Source: CAZNLH01 sp964573995
GTDB taxonomy: Bacteria; Gemmatimonadota; CAZMKB01; CAZNLH01
DNA length: 64,000 nucleotides
Direction of reading: 5' to 3'
NCBI GenBank assembly: GCA_964573995.1
Contig: CAZNLH010000004.1
Coordinates: 42,163-106,162, forward strand
Below the pieces are notes generated by a model that did no database searches, had not been told where the DNA came from, and saw only the letters and a program-made list of their open reading frames with translations. Below, piece after piece: positions 16,391 to 25,510 of this stretch. Positions within the stretch are counted from its first letter, which is position 1, and each line of letters begins with the position of its first letter. Both the position numbers and the translations under genes were made by a program.

Positions 16391-17784
16391 AGGTGATACG
16401 AACCGTAATGATTTATTCATTGAAAGACTACCTTGGTAGCCTGCGGCTCTTTCTGAGTTTCATTATAGTCGTCTTGCTCATGGCCTTCGGGGCCCTTGTC
16501 TACAGTCAGCAGTATCAGCAGGAACTCATGGACTACCGTGGTAACCGGACCGAGCAGGATAGAAGGATCCAGGAGGAGAGTCGTAGTCTGGCATCCGTCG
16601 TCATGAAGGACCGGTATGCCTTCAAGAGGCCATCACCGTTGCAGTTCATTGTTGATGGCGGGGAGGCAAGCCTGCCGAACAAAGTCCCATTTAACGTGAA
16701 TGTCGTGATGAGCCCGGAAAGGGAGGCGTATATAAATTATATGATACCACCGTTCGAAGGCATCGACTGGGATTTTATCGTGAGGGTGATCTTCTCCTTC
16801 ATCGCAATCGCGTTGACCTACGATGCAGTTTCCGGAGAGAGAGAACGCGGCACGCTGCGGTTGATCATGGCCAACCCCGTACCGAGGGACAAATACATCA
16901 TAGGTAAGTTCCTGGCGGCGTTCTTCGCCCTTGCAACCCCCCTTTTATTCGGCGGCCTCATTTCAGTGGCGATCGTCGTGGTTTACGGCCACATTTCCCT
17001 TTCAAGCCAGGACCTCCTCAGGGGCACGATGCACATGTTGCTTTCCTTGTTTTACATTGCACTCTTCGTCCTTATTGGGCTGTTGGTCTCTATACGTGCC
17101 AAAAAGTCCTCCGCGAGCCTTGTGGTCCTGTTGTTGATATGGGTCTGCCTTGTGATAGCCATACCCGGAGTGGCCCGACCCGTTGCGATTATCCACAGGG
17201 ACATATCAAGACGAGATGTGTTCAACAGGCAGGTCTCGGAGATATTGGACGACACGATCAAGGAGTATGAGGGACAGGACGTCAGCCATGCGCCGCTCGA
17301 TGTGGCACCCATTGACGATTCGGAATATCGTTGGGCCGAAATGATGGACAAGGTGGATGCCAGGGAGCAGGAGATGGTGGACAATTACTGGGCGGCCAAA
17401 CTCGAGCAATCGCGCCTCGCACGGTCTATATCGATGGTATCGCCCGCCGGGCTCTACCGTTTCGCGGGTCAGGACTTGCTGAATACGGGGATAGCGCGGC
17501 AGGAGGAATATGTCAGGTCGGTCAAGGCATTCAGGGGTGTGCTGGCAGATTTCGGTAGGGAAATGGATGCTCTCGACAAGGATAGCCCCCATATACTCTT
17601 CAGGGAGTGGTACATGTCACAGAAGCCGGTCGATCCGGATATCGTTCCACGGTACGGTGAAAAGGACAGCGGAGATTGGGGGGGATTCGAGAGCGGGTTG
17701 AGGGGGATGATGGTGTTGATCTCAGAGGTCCTGGTCCTTTTTATTGCTGCCCACGTGAGTTTTCTGAGGAGCGATGTCAGGTAG
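16387..17784 (+). CDS. ABC-2 type transporter permease, second subunit
   Basis: A 465-residue paralogue of the preceding permease with the same plan: N-terminal segment, soluble part, a membrane block after YDAVSGERERGTLRLIMANPVPRDKYI, a long soluble loop and a C-terminal segment. The two probably form a heterodimeric membrane channel. The partner ATPase must be encoded elsewhere. Its 3' end overlaps the crotonase gene start by 11 bases, so it is linked in transcription to the acyl-CoA genes, although a shared function is not implied. Confidence 0.83.
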   Translation: MKVIRTVMIYSLKDYLGSLRLFLSFIIVVLLMAFGALVYSQQYQQELMDYRGNRTEQDRRIQEESRSLASVVMKDRYAFKRPSPLQFIVDGGEASLPNKVPFNVNVVMSPEREAYINYMIPPFEGIDWDFIVRVIFSFIAIALTYDAVSGERERGTLRLIMANPVPRDKYIIGKFLAAFFALATPLLFGGLISVAIVVVYGHISLSSQDLLRGTMHMLLSLFYIALFVLIGLLVSIRAKKSSASLVVLLLIWVCLVIAIPGVARPVAIIHRDISRRDVFNRQVSEILDDTIKEYEGQDVSHAPLDVAPIDDSEYRWAEMMDKVDAREQEMVDNYWAAKLEQSRLARSISMVSPAGLYRFAGQDLLNTGIARQEEYVRSVKAFRGVLADFGREMDALDKDSPHILFREWYMSQKPVDPDIVPRYGEKDSGDWGGFESGLRGMMVLISEVLVLFIAAHVSFLRSDVR

Positions 17785-18568
17785 GACGGCCATGCCCCGC
17801 GAAAAAGTCCGATCAACGGTCGAAGGCGCCCTTGGGGTCATCACCATTGACAATCCCCCTCACAACCTCCTCGGCCGTGAGGTGATCCGGGAGATAGAGC
17901 GGTCGCTTTCAGAGTTGGAAGGTAACGGGTCCGTTAGAGTGATAATTCTCACGGGGAGTGGAGAATATTTTTCCACCGGGGCCGATATAGGTGAGATAGC
18001 GGCCGTGGAGGAGGAAGCGAGCGCAAAGAGGATGTGCGTCCGTGGGCACTCCGTATTTCATCGATTCTGGTTGGCCCGCGTACCAACCATCGCGGCACTC
18101 AATGGAAACTGCCTTGGGGGTGGCCTGGAAATCGCCCTGGCCTGCCACTTACGTATTGCAGAAGAGGGGATAAGGCTCGGTTTTCCCGAGATACGGCTCG
18201 GCTTGATTCCCGGGTGGGGTGGGACCCAAAGAATGCTTCGTTATGTCGGGCCATCTATCGCATTGGAGTACATCCTGACTGGTAGGATGATGAGTGCGGA
18301 ACGGGCGATGGAGTTGGGGATTGTGAACGAGGTGTCGCCACGTGGGGAGGCATTAAAGGAGGCGAAGCGGCTCGGACGGCGTATTGCTGAAAAGAGTGAA
18401 AAGGCGGTCGGGGAGGCCTTGAAGACAATAAGAAATGGGCTGGAGACAAGCCTTGAAGACGCACTGGATCACGAGGCGGGTTGTTTTGGACGCCTCCGGG
18501 CGACCAAGGAAGTAGAGGAGGGAATAAGGGCGTTTTTCGAGGGCAGAAGGCCGAAATTTGGGGGTTGA
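17774..18568 (+). CDS. Enoyl-CoA hydratase/isomerase family protein
   Basis: A 264-residue crotonase. Both catalytic glutamates of hydratases are at the expected places: the GGGLEIALACHLRIA stretch and the FPEIRLGLIPGWGGTQ stretch. The oxyanion-hole region FSTGADIGEI is also normal. The first ATG (17774) lies inside the upstream permease gene; a second ATG at 17792 is an alternative start. An acyl-CoA dehydrogenase gene follows after 74 bases, consistent with beta-oxidation. Exact substrate unknown. Confidence 0.88.
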   Translation: MSGRTAMPREKVRSTVEGALGVITIDNPPHNLLGREVIREIERSLSELEGNGSVRVIILTGSGEYFSTGADIGEIAAVEEEASAKRMCVRGHSVFHRFWLARVPTIAALNGNCLGGGLEIALACHLRIAEEGIRLGFPEIRLGLIPGWGGTQRMLRYVGPSIALEYILTGRMMSAERAMELGIVNEVSPRGEALKEAKRLGRRIAEKSEKAVGEALKTIRNGLETSLEDALDHEAGCFGRLRATKEVEEGIRAFFEGRRPKFGG

Positions 18569-18642
18569 CGAACGCGTCAAACCCCGATTTTAGCGCCTGG
18601 AATGCCGAGCGTATGATATGAACGGATAACCGGGGGAGTAAG

Positions 18643-19797
18643 ATGGACTTCACGTTTACGGACGAGCAGCAGATGCTTAGGGAGACGATCAGAAAGTTTA
18701 CGGAGAACGAGGTCAAGCCCGTGGCAAGACAAATCGATGTAGAGAAAAAGATTCCCCAGGACCTCCTCGATAAGGCCAGGGATCTCGGACTTTACGGAAT
18801 CCTGATCCCCGAGGAGTACGGGGGGATAGAAGCCGGCGATACGGGCTATTGCATCGCCACTGAAGAAATCGCGAAGGGGAGCAGTTCACTGGCGGTATAC
18901 CTGGGGGCACACCAGAGCATAGGTGCGATGGCGATATTGCTTGATGGGACGGAGGAACAGAAGAGGAAGTACCTCCCGAAGATGGCCACGGGGGAAAAAG
19001 TGGGCGCGTTCGCACTGACGGAGCCCAATGCGGGATCCGACGCCTCCAGGCTCGAGAGCACGGCGGTCAGGGATGGAGACCGTTTCATAGTCAACGGCTC
19101 GAAGATATGGATCACGAACGGCGACGTGGCGGACGTGATCTCCTTGTTCGTCAAGGCATCCAGCAAAGATGGCAGCAGCCGGGGCATAACGGCCATCATA
19201 GTCGAATCGACTACTCCGGGCTTCAAGGTGGGCTCCGTGGATGACAAGATGGGGATAAGGGGCTCCTCGTCCGCGGAACTCATCTTCGAGGATATGGCCG
19301 TACCGGCGGAAAACCTGCTCGGCCGTGAGGGAAAGGGGTTCATTACCGCGATGAAGACTCTCGATCACGGGCGTATAGGCATCGGGGCAATGTGCCTGGG
19401 GGTTGCCAAGGAGGCCCTCGAACTTAGTGTCAACCACGCGAGGGAGCGGATGCAGTTCGGGCGTCCGATCGCCGACCTTCAGGCCATCCAGTGGATGATC
19501 GCCGACATGGCGGCCGAGATCTACGCCATGGAGTCGATGGTCTACCGGACTGCGTGGCTCTCCGACCAGGGCAGGAGGGTAACGCGGGAGGGGGCCATTA
19601 CAAAGATGTATGCCTCGGAGTGTCTCGACAGGATCGTGGACAAGGCAGTCCAGATCCATGGTGGTATGGGATACATGAAGGAATACCCGATCGAGATGTT
19701 CTACAGGGACTCCAGGATAAACCGTATATTTGAGGGCACCAACGAGATCCAGCGCCTGATCATCGCCAGGGACATATTGAAAAAGGGCGGGTATTGA
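18643..19797 (+). CDS. Acyl-CoA dehydrogenase
   Basis: A 384-residue FAD enzyme that introduces the alpha,beta double bond in acyl-CoA and passes electrons to ETF. Diagnostic parts are FALTEPNAGSDA, WITNGD and the C-terminal QIHGGMGYMKEYPIEMFYRD followed by FEGTNEIQR, where the Glu of FEGT is the expected catalytic base of short- and medium-chain enzymes. A GGGGGA ribosome-binding site precedes the ATG. The electron acceptor is probably the EtfBA pair at 36482-38277. The chain-length preference cannot be read safely; a glutaryl-CoA dehydrogenase role is not indicated or excluded. Confidence 0.92.
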   Translation: MDFTFTDEQQMLRETIRKFTENEVKPVARQIDVEKKIPQDLLDKARDLGLYGILIPEEYGGIEAGDTGYCIATEEIAKGSSSLAVYLGAHQSIGAMAILLDGTEEQKRKYLPKMATGEKVGAFALTEPNAGSDASRLESTAVRDGDRFIVNGSKIWITNGDVADVISLFVKASSKDGSSRGITAIIVESTTPGFKVGSVDDKMGIRGSSSAELIFEDMAVPAENLLGREGKGFITAMKTLDHGRIGIGAMCLGVAKEALELSVNHARERMQFGRPIADLQAIQWMIADMAAEIYAMESMVYRTAWLSDQGRRVTREGAITKMYASECLDRIVDKAVQIHGGMGYMKEYPIEMFYRDSRINRIFEGTNEIQRLIIARDILKKGGY

Positions 19798-19853
19798 CGG
19801 TGTAGGGGGCTACCGTGCATGGGCCCGGGTCGTAATTAGGAGACGGGGGCAAT

Positions 19854-21710
19854 ATGAAAGAACCGGCACGAGGGACGGAGAAAACGGCGTTCATAGACCT
19901 TTCGAGCGGTTCGGTACGCATTGAAGAGACGCCTGGCAGGCTCGTGGAGAGGTTTCTTGGCGGGCGAGGATTGAACATGTTCTATCTGTACAGCCTCCTT
20001 GAACCCGGCATTGACCCCTTCTCCGCCGAAAACCCGCTCATCTTCGGAGCGGGGTTGCTCACCGGTACGGCGGCACCGAGTTCAAGTCGATTTAATGTGT
20101 CGGCCAAGTCGCCTGAGACCTACATCCTTGGTGACGCGAACTGCGGGCACAGATTCGGTCCGAGGATGCGTTTTTCGGGTTTCGACAGGCTCGTAATCAC
20201 CGGAAAGGCACCTGCCCCTTCGTATATATACTTGAATGAGGGGGAGTGCGAGGTCCGTGGGGCCGGGCGATGGTGGGGCCTGAATGCGCGGGAGGTCCAG
20301 GAGGAGATACGAAGCGAACTCGGCTCGAAGGTGGAGGCGGCCTGTATCGGGAGGGCCGGGGAAAAGAGGGTGAGATTCGCTTCGGTCATGAACGGAGAGA
20401 AGGCGACCGCGGGGCGCTGCGGGCTGGGGGCCGTCATGGGTTCAAAGCGGCTCAAGGCCGTGGTCGCCGCCGGCAATGTGCCGGTTGACGTTATGTTCCG
20501 CAGGGAACTGAACGACAAGCGCCGGGAGATGAACGAATACCTCCGTCGTTCACACGTGATCAAGGCATTGGGCACCTATGGGACGTCTCTTCTCTACGAG
20601 CCGAGCAATGCAATGGGTGCGATACGGACGAAGAACAGCATGGTGAATGCCTTTGAAGAGACATTGAATGCCGAGGAGATACATCGCTTCATAGAGCGGA
20701 TGTATTCCTGTTACAACTGTATCGTTCACTGCCGGCACAAGAACAAACTCGGCGGCGGAGGGCCTGAGTATTCTACTATCGGCCTCCTCGGGGCGAACTG
20801 CGGGATAGCCGATCCCGAGCAAGTCATCCAACTGAACAACCTGTGCAACGACCTCGGACTTGACACCTCCTCGACGGGATCGATTATCTCCTGGGCGATG
20901 GAGTTGCAAGAAAAGGGGCTGATCGACGATTCGGTCACGGGCCGAGCCTTGCCGGGCTTCGGCGATTTCGAGGGGATAAGGGACCTGATCATAGACATCT
21001 CCGAGCGGGAGGGATTCGGCGATGTGCTGGCGGAGAGCACCCAGGCGGTAAAGACGCTCGGACCGCAAACGGCGAAGTACCTGACGGCAGTCAAGGGACT
21101 TCCCCAGACGGACCCGCACGATTGCCGCATCATCAAGAGTTTCGCACTCGGGATTGCCGTCTCATCAAGGGGTGCGGATCACCTGAGGAACCGCCCGACG
21201 CTTGATATATTCGACCTCCCCAAGGAGGTAATGACGGGTATCTACGGGACAAGGATCGACCCCGAGATCACCTCCTACGATACGAAAGACGTCATGGTTC
21301 ATTTTCATGAAAATATCTATGCAATAGTGGATTCCCTCGGCCTCTGCAAGTTTATCTGTCACGGCTTCAACAGTCCGCACCTCCTCGATTACCGCCACTT
21401 TTCAGAACTCATCTTTCTCGCCTCCGGTCTGAGGTTCGACCCGGAGGAACTCGTCGGTATCGCTGATCGGATTGTTGACACGGAGCGTCTGATCAACATG
21501 AGGGAGGGACTTGGAAGGCGTGACGACACCCTTCCGTGGCGATATTTCGAGGAAGGGGTTCCACTGAAGGGATACAGGGGCCAGAAGATCGAGCGCGGGG
21601 AGTTTGAGAGGGCCCTTAGCGGTTATTACCACCTGAGAGGCTGGGATGAACAGGGGGCCCCGCCTCCTGCGCGAACCGCCGAACTCGAAGAACTCCGAGC
21701 CCTTCTCTGA
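19854..21710 (+). CDS. Aldehyde:ferredoxin oxidoreductase family protein (tungsten enzyme)
   Basis: A 618-residue AOR-family protein. These enzymes hold a tungstopterin and one [4Fe-4S] cluster and convert aldehydes to acids with ferredoxin, or the reverse. The cluster motif is C286-x2-C289-x3-C293, with a fourth Cys expected at the GLCKFICHGF stretch near residue 500. N-terminal domain motifs such as FLGGRGLN, FGAGLLTGT and RCGLGAVMGSK are present. It follows an acyl-CoA dehydrogenase. It lacks the sequence character of BamB, the AOR-like subunit of class II benzoyl-CoA reductase, so I call it a general AOR. Confidence 0.9.
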   Translation: MKEPARGTEKTAFIDLSSGSVRIEETPGRLVERFLGGRGLNMFYLYSLLEPGIDPFSAENPLIFGAGLLTGTAAPSSSRFNVSAKSPETYILGDANCGHRFGPRMRFSGFDRLVITGKAPAPSYIYLNEGECEVRGAGRWWGLNAREVQEEIRSELGSKVEAACIGRAGEKRVRFASVMNGEKATAGRCGLGAVMGSKRLKAVVAAGNVPVDVMFRRELNDKRREMNEYLRRSHVIKALGTYGTSLLYEPSNAMGAIRTKNSMVNAFEETLNAEEIHRFIERMYSCYNCIVHCRHKNKLGGGGPEYSTIGLLGANCGIADPEQVIQLNNLCNDLGLDTSSTGSIISWAMELQEKGLIDDSVTGRALPGFGDFEGIRDLIIDISEREGFGDVLAESTQAVKTLGPQTAKYLTAVKGLPQTDPHDCRIIKSFALGIAVSSRGADHLRNRPTLDIFDLPKEVMTGIYGTRIDPEITSYDTKDVMVHFHENIYAIVDSLGLCKFICHGFNSPHLLDYRHFSELIFLASGLRFDPEELVGIADRIVDTERLINMREGLGRRDDTLPWRYFEEGVPLKGYRGQKIERGEFERALSGYYHLRGWDEQGAPPPARTAELEELRALL

Positions 21711-21761
21711 GGGCCCGTACCATGCCGGCAATGGGCGGTGATCTCGAGTCCGTGGCCGGCC

Positions 21762-21790
21762 TTGACATCCGGGCATTCATCCCCTATCTT
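21762..21790 (+). promoter_or_regulatory. Sigma70-type promoter upstream of hisC
   Basis: TTGACA at 21762-21767, a 17-base spacer and TATCTT at 21785-21790, about 100 bases before hisC in a 180-base gap. The same pair of hexamers and spacing recurs upstream of the M1 peptidase gene at 39384-39412. Confidence 0.65.
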
Positions 21791-21890
21791 GGAACCCCCC
21801 CTTCGGTAACCATGGCGGTGCTGGAATAATGGCGGCAGGTGGAGAGGGGCTTTTTCTTCCACTGTAGAGAGGATTCTGGCGGGGAGAGCA

Positions 21891-22991
21891 ATGAAACGCG
21901 GAAGAGATGCGCTGAGGTGCATAAGGGCATATATCCCAGGGAAGCCGATTTCCGAGGTCAAGAGGGAACTTGGTCTCGATGAAGTCATAAAGGTTGCATC
22001 TAATGAAAACCCCCTGGGGCCATCCCCTCGAGCGGTGGAGGCGGCCAAAGAGGCCCTGGATGGCATCAATCGCTATCCCGACCCCGGAGGGTATTCTCTC
22101 AGGGAGAAAATCAGCCGTATCCGCGGTGTTTCGATGGAGGAGGTAATCCTCGGAAACGGTTCGGTCGAGATCGTGGAGCAGATAGCGGAGGCATATCTGG
22201 AACCCGGTGACGAGGCAATAGTAGGGTGGCCGGCCTTTTTCAAGTACGACATCGCAATCAGGATCATGGGAGGGAAGGTAGTACCGGTTCCGCTCAGACA
22301 ATGGAGGCATGACCTCCCCGCGATGAAAAGGGCCATCACGCCCGCGACAAGGCTGATATTCATACCGAATCCGAACAATCCTACCGGTACGATGGTCACC
22401 GCCTCCGAGGTGGCTGAGTTTCTTGACGGAGTGCCGGAGGGGGTTGTGACAGTGTTCGACGAGGCGTACTTCGAGTATATCGATAGGGAAGATTATCCGG
22501 ATACGATAGCGTATGTAAGGGAAGGTCGGGATGTCATCGTACTGAGGACGTTCTCCAAGATATACGGACTGGCGGGCCTGAGGATCGGATACGGGATGGC
22601 AAAGGCAGAGTTGATCCAGCCGTTGAACATCGTCAGGGAGACCTTCAACACAAATTCCGTGGCGCAGGAGGCGGCCAGGGCCTCGATTGACGATCTTGAT
22701 CACGTCATAAGGAGCAGGGAGAACAACATGAGGGGGATGAGTGTCCTCTGTGACGGGTTCGACAAACTGGGGCTCAAGTATGTCCCTTCGGTGGCGAACT
22801 TTGTACTGGTCGACTTCGGAGTGGATGTGGAGGGGGTGTTTAAGGAACTGTTGCGGCGGGGCATCATCGTCAGGCCAATGGAATTGTATGGGTTGCCGAC
22901 GATGGCGAGGATTACGGTTGGCAAGGAGGGAGAGAACGAGAGGGTTGTCAAGGCCGTGGCCGGTTATATGAGGGACGCAGAAAGGGGGTAG
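21891..22991 (+). CDS. hisC: Histidinol-phosphate aminotransferase
   Basis: A 366-residue fold-type I PLP aminotransferase, normally making histidinol phosphate in histidine synthesis; some members act on aromatic amino acids. Seen: KVASNENPLGPSP at the start, NPNNPTGT, VFDEAYFEY and the PLP-lysine motif RTFSKIYGLAGLRIGY. The length is normal. It is followed two bases later by leuB, so it heads a hisC-leuB-leuC-leuD run. No other histidine genes are near, so a broader aminotransferase role, for example with aromatic amino acids, is possible. Confidence 0.87.
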   Translation: MKRGRDALRCIRAYIPGKPISEVKRELGLDEVIKVASNENPLGPSPRAVEAAKEALDGINRYPDPGGYSLREKISRIRGVSMEEVILGNGSVEIVEQIAEAYLEPGDEAIVGWPAFFKYDIAIRIMGGKVVPVPLRQWRHDLPAMKRAITPATRLIFIPNPNNPTGTMVTASEVAEFLDGVPEGVVTVFDEAYFEYIDREDYPDTIAYVREGRDVIVLRTFSKIYGLAGLRIGYGMAKAELIQPLNIVRETFNTNSVAQEAARASIDDLDHVIRSRENNMRGMSVLCDGFDKLGLKYVPSVANFVLVDFGVDVEGVFKELLRRGIIVRPMELYGLPTMARITVGKEGENERVVKAVAGYMRDAERG

Positions 22992-22993
22992 AT

Positions 22994-24058
22994 TTGCCGA
23001 AGATTGCTGTTATACCGGGTGATGGCATAGGTGTTGACGTGACCGTGGAGGCCTTGAAGGTGTTGAGGACCGTAGACAAACTCTATGGGCTGGATCTGGA
23101 ATTGGTTGAGTACGACCTGGGTGCGGAACGATACCTCAGTAAGGGTGAGGCGTTGCCGGTCGAGGTCTTCAACGAGATCAGGGATGGTTATCAGGCCATC
23201 TTGCTCGGGGCGTTCGGCGATCCGCGCATACCCGACATGGTCCACGCCAAGGAAATACTGTTGGGTCTTCGGTTCAAACTCGATCTGTATATAAATTATC
23301 GGCCGATAAAACTCCTCCACCCCGATCTGTGCCCATTGAAGGGAAAGACGGAAAAGGACGTCGACTTCGTGGTCTTTCGTGAGAACACGGAGGGCCTGTA
23401 TGTCGGAATGGGGGGAATATTCAAGGAGGGGACGCCCGATGAGATCGCAATCCAGGAGGATGTAAACACACGCAAGGGCGTAGAGCGGGTCATACGGCAC
23501 GCCTTCCAGTTCGCGGAGGAGAACGGCCTCGGGAAGGTGACGATGAGCGACAAGTCCAACGTCCTCAGGTACGGGCACGATCTCTGGATGCGCGTCTTCG
23601 AGCAGGTCGGCAACGACTACCCGGGGATTGAGAAGCAACACCTATACGTGGACGTCCTGACGATGCAGATGATAAAGAGGCCGGAACAGTTCGATGTAAT
23701 TGTAACATGTAACATGTTCGGTGACATAGTCACGGACCTGGGCGCTCAGATCCAGGGCGGCATGGGGCTGGCAGCATCGGGGAATATCCATCCGGGAAGG
23801 ATCTCGATGTTCGAGCCTGTCCACGGGTCGGCGCCCAAGTATGCCGGCAAGGACATAGCCAACCCGATGGCCGCCATCCTGACGGTCCAATTGATGCTTG
23901 AGCACCTGGGATTTGACGAGGGGGGGCGCGCGGTAGAGCAGGCGGTCAGGAAGGCGATCGCCACGGGGAACACGACACGGGACCTGGGAGGTGGATTGGG
24001 CACAAGGGCGGTGGGAGACTATATCTGCGGCGCCCTCATCGAGGCGGCTGGCAGGTAG
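22994..24058 (+). CDS. leuB: 3-isopropylmalate dehydrogenase (LeuB-like beta-decarboxylating dehydrogenase)
   Basis: A 354-residue member of the isocitrate/isopropylmalate dehydrogenase family: NAD-linked oxidative decarboxylation of a 2-hydroxy-3-carboxy acid. It begins with TTG (MPKIAVIPGDGIGVDVTVEAL), with AAAGGGGG a few bases upstream. Substrate-site residues appear in LLGLRFKLDLYINYRPIKL and FRENTEGLYVGMGG; the metal site is in CNMFGDIVTDLGA; the cofactor loop is EPVHGSAPKYAGKDIANP. The neighbours leuC and leuD support isopropylmalate. Tartrate dehydrogenase-like activity is an alternative within this family. Confidence 0.88.
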   Translation: MPKIAVIPGDGIGVDVTVEALKVLRTVDKLYGLDLELVEYDLGAERYLSKGEALPVEVFNEIRDGYQAILLGAFGDPRIPDMVHAKEILLGLRFKLDLYINYRPIKLLHPDLCPLKGKTEKDVDFVVFRENTEGLYVGMGGIFKEGTPDEIAIQEDVNTRKGVERVIRHAFQFAEENGLGKVTMSDKSNVLRYGHDLWMRVFEQVGNDYPGIEKQHLYVDVLTMQMIKRPEQFDVIVTCNMFGDIVTDLGAQIQGGMGLAASGNIHPGRISMFEPVHGSAPKYAGKDIANPMAAILTVQLMLEHLGFDEGGRAVEQAVRKAIATGNTTRDLGGGLGTRAVGDYICGALIEAAGR

Positions 24059-24247
24059 GAGGCGACGCCGCCCGGCAAGCGGTGCAAGCCCGTGGCTTCT
24101 TAGTGAGGTGCCGTGAAATGCGCCATGGGACGATCGTGCGGGCTCGTACCTTGAGAGGGGGAGCGGGGGTGCGACGAGGGGGCGAACAACGGGCTTGGTC
24201 TCGTTTAGTTTATACTGAAGGGGTGGACAAGGAGGTAAGAGGATCGG

Positions 24248-25510
24248 ATGGGAATGACACTGTCTGAAAAGATTCTGGCTCGACATTCGGGAAGGGACAG
24301 CGTGAAGCCGGGAGACGTCGTCTTTGCGCATCTGGACCTGGTCCTCGGGACTGACGTAACTGTTCCGCTCGGGATCAAGGTCTTCCGCGAGATGGGAGCG
24401 GAGAAGGTGCATGATCCCTCGAGGATCGCTCTAGTCAACGACCATTTCGTTCCGGCCAAGGACATAAAGTCTGCAGAGTTGTCGAGGGCGATGCGGGAGT
24501 TCGCAGGCGAACAGGGGATCGAGAACTACTTCGAGGTGGGGCGGTCCGGAATCTGTCACGTCATCCTGCCCGAGAGGGGTCTCGTCAGGCCCGGGGCCCT
24601 CGTTATGGGCGCAGATTCCCACACGTGCACCTACGGGGCCCTTGGGGCCTTCGCCACTGGTGTGGGCAGCACGGACATGGCCGCGGTGTGGGCTATTGGA
24701 GAGAACTGGTTCAAGGTCCCGGAGGCGATCCACGTGGAACTCAACGGCACGCCTGGAGAGTGGATAGGAGGAAAGGATATTATCTTGAATATCCTGGGCA
24801 GGATAGGACCAGCGGGGGCCCTCTACAGGTCGATCGAGTTCGGTGGAGACGCCCTTGCTGCCCTGGGAATGAGCGATCGCCTGACGATCGCTAATATGAG
24901 CGTCGAGGCGGGGGCCAAGACGGGAATCTTCTCCGCGGACGAGGTGACGATCGCGTACCTCGAGGAGAGGGGCATCTCGGGAGAAGATGAAATTCATCCC
25001 GATGAGGACGCGCGTTACGCCGGTGTCGTTACTGTCGATTGTAACTCGCTGGAACCTCAGGTTGCAGCCCCTTATCTCCCGACCAACGGCGTCCCTGTGT
25101 CTGAGGTGGGAGAGGTCGAACTCGATCAGGTGGTGATAGGCTCCTGTACAAACGGGAGGATTGAGGATATGCGGATCGCCGCCCATTTCCTCAGGGGCCG
25201 CTCGGTCCACCCAGCGACGCGGTTGATAGTGGTGCCCGGGAGCCCCGGTGTGCAGGAGGACATGATCAACGAAGGGATCGCGGGCGCGATCCTCGAGGCT
25301 GGGGGAGTCCTCGGAACCCCCACGTGCGGTCCGTGCATCGGTGGTCACATGGGCGTCCTTGGCGTGGGCGAGGTCGGTCTCTTCACGACGAACAGGAACT
25401 TCAAGGGGAGGTGCGGAGATCCCACGAGCCGGGTCTACCTCAGCGGTCCGGCAGTCGCCGCGGCCAGCGCGGTGGCAGGAAGGATAGTCGATCCGAGGGG
25501 GTTTTCATGA
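24248..25510 (+). CDS. leuC: 3-isopropylmalate dehydratase large subunit
   Basis: A 420-residue aconitase-family subunit that isomerises 2- to 3-isopropylmalate together with LeuD. The [4Fe-4S] ligands are seen as one Cys in GSCTNGR and two in TCGPCIGG. MGADSHTCTYGALGAFATGVGSTD is also standard. The length matches the archaeal-type two-subunit enzymes (about 420 residues), not the 470-residue enterobacterial class. AAGGAGGT precedes the ATG at some distance; a second ATG is two codons on. It overlaps leuD by 4 bases. A homoaconitase-like specificity cannot be excluded. Confidence 0.92.
   Translation: MGMTLSEKILARHSGRDSVKPGDVVFAHLDLVLGTDVTVPLGIKVFREMGAEKVHDPSRIALVNDHFVPAKDIKSAELSRAMREFAGEQGIENYFEVGRSGICHVILPERGLVRPGALVMGADSHTCTYGALGAFATGVGSTDMAAVWAIGENWFKVPEAIHVELNGTPGEWIGGKDIILNILGRIGPAGALYRSIEFGGDALAALGMSDRLTIANMSVEAGAKTGIFSADEVTIAYLEERGISGEDEIHPDEDARYAGVVTVDCNSLEPQVAAPYLPTNGVPVSEVGEVELDQVVIGSCTNGRIEDMRIAAHFLRGRSVHPATRLIVVPGSPGVQEDMINEGIAGAILEAGGVLGTPTCGPCIGGHMGVLGVGEVGLFTTNRNFKGRCGDPTSRVYLSGPAVAAASAVAGRIVDPRGFS

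Noticed and set aside
19854..21710. AOR read as BamB of class II benzoyl-CoA reductase
   Set aside because: The sequence around and after the Fe-S motif does not match BamB as I recall it, and no BamC-I genes are near.
21777..22703. Long minus-strand open frame of 308 codons
   Set aside because: It is antisense to hisC and has no motif or ribosome-binding site that would support it.
24431..25348. Long minus-strand open frame of 305 codons within leuC
   Set aside because: It is antisense to leuC, rich in Arg, Pro and His, and shows no protein-family signature.
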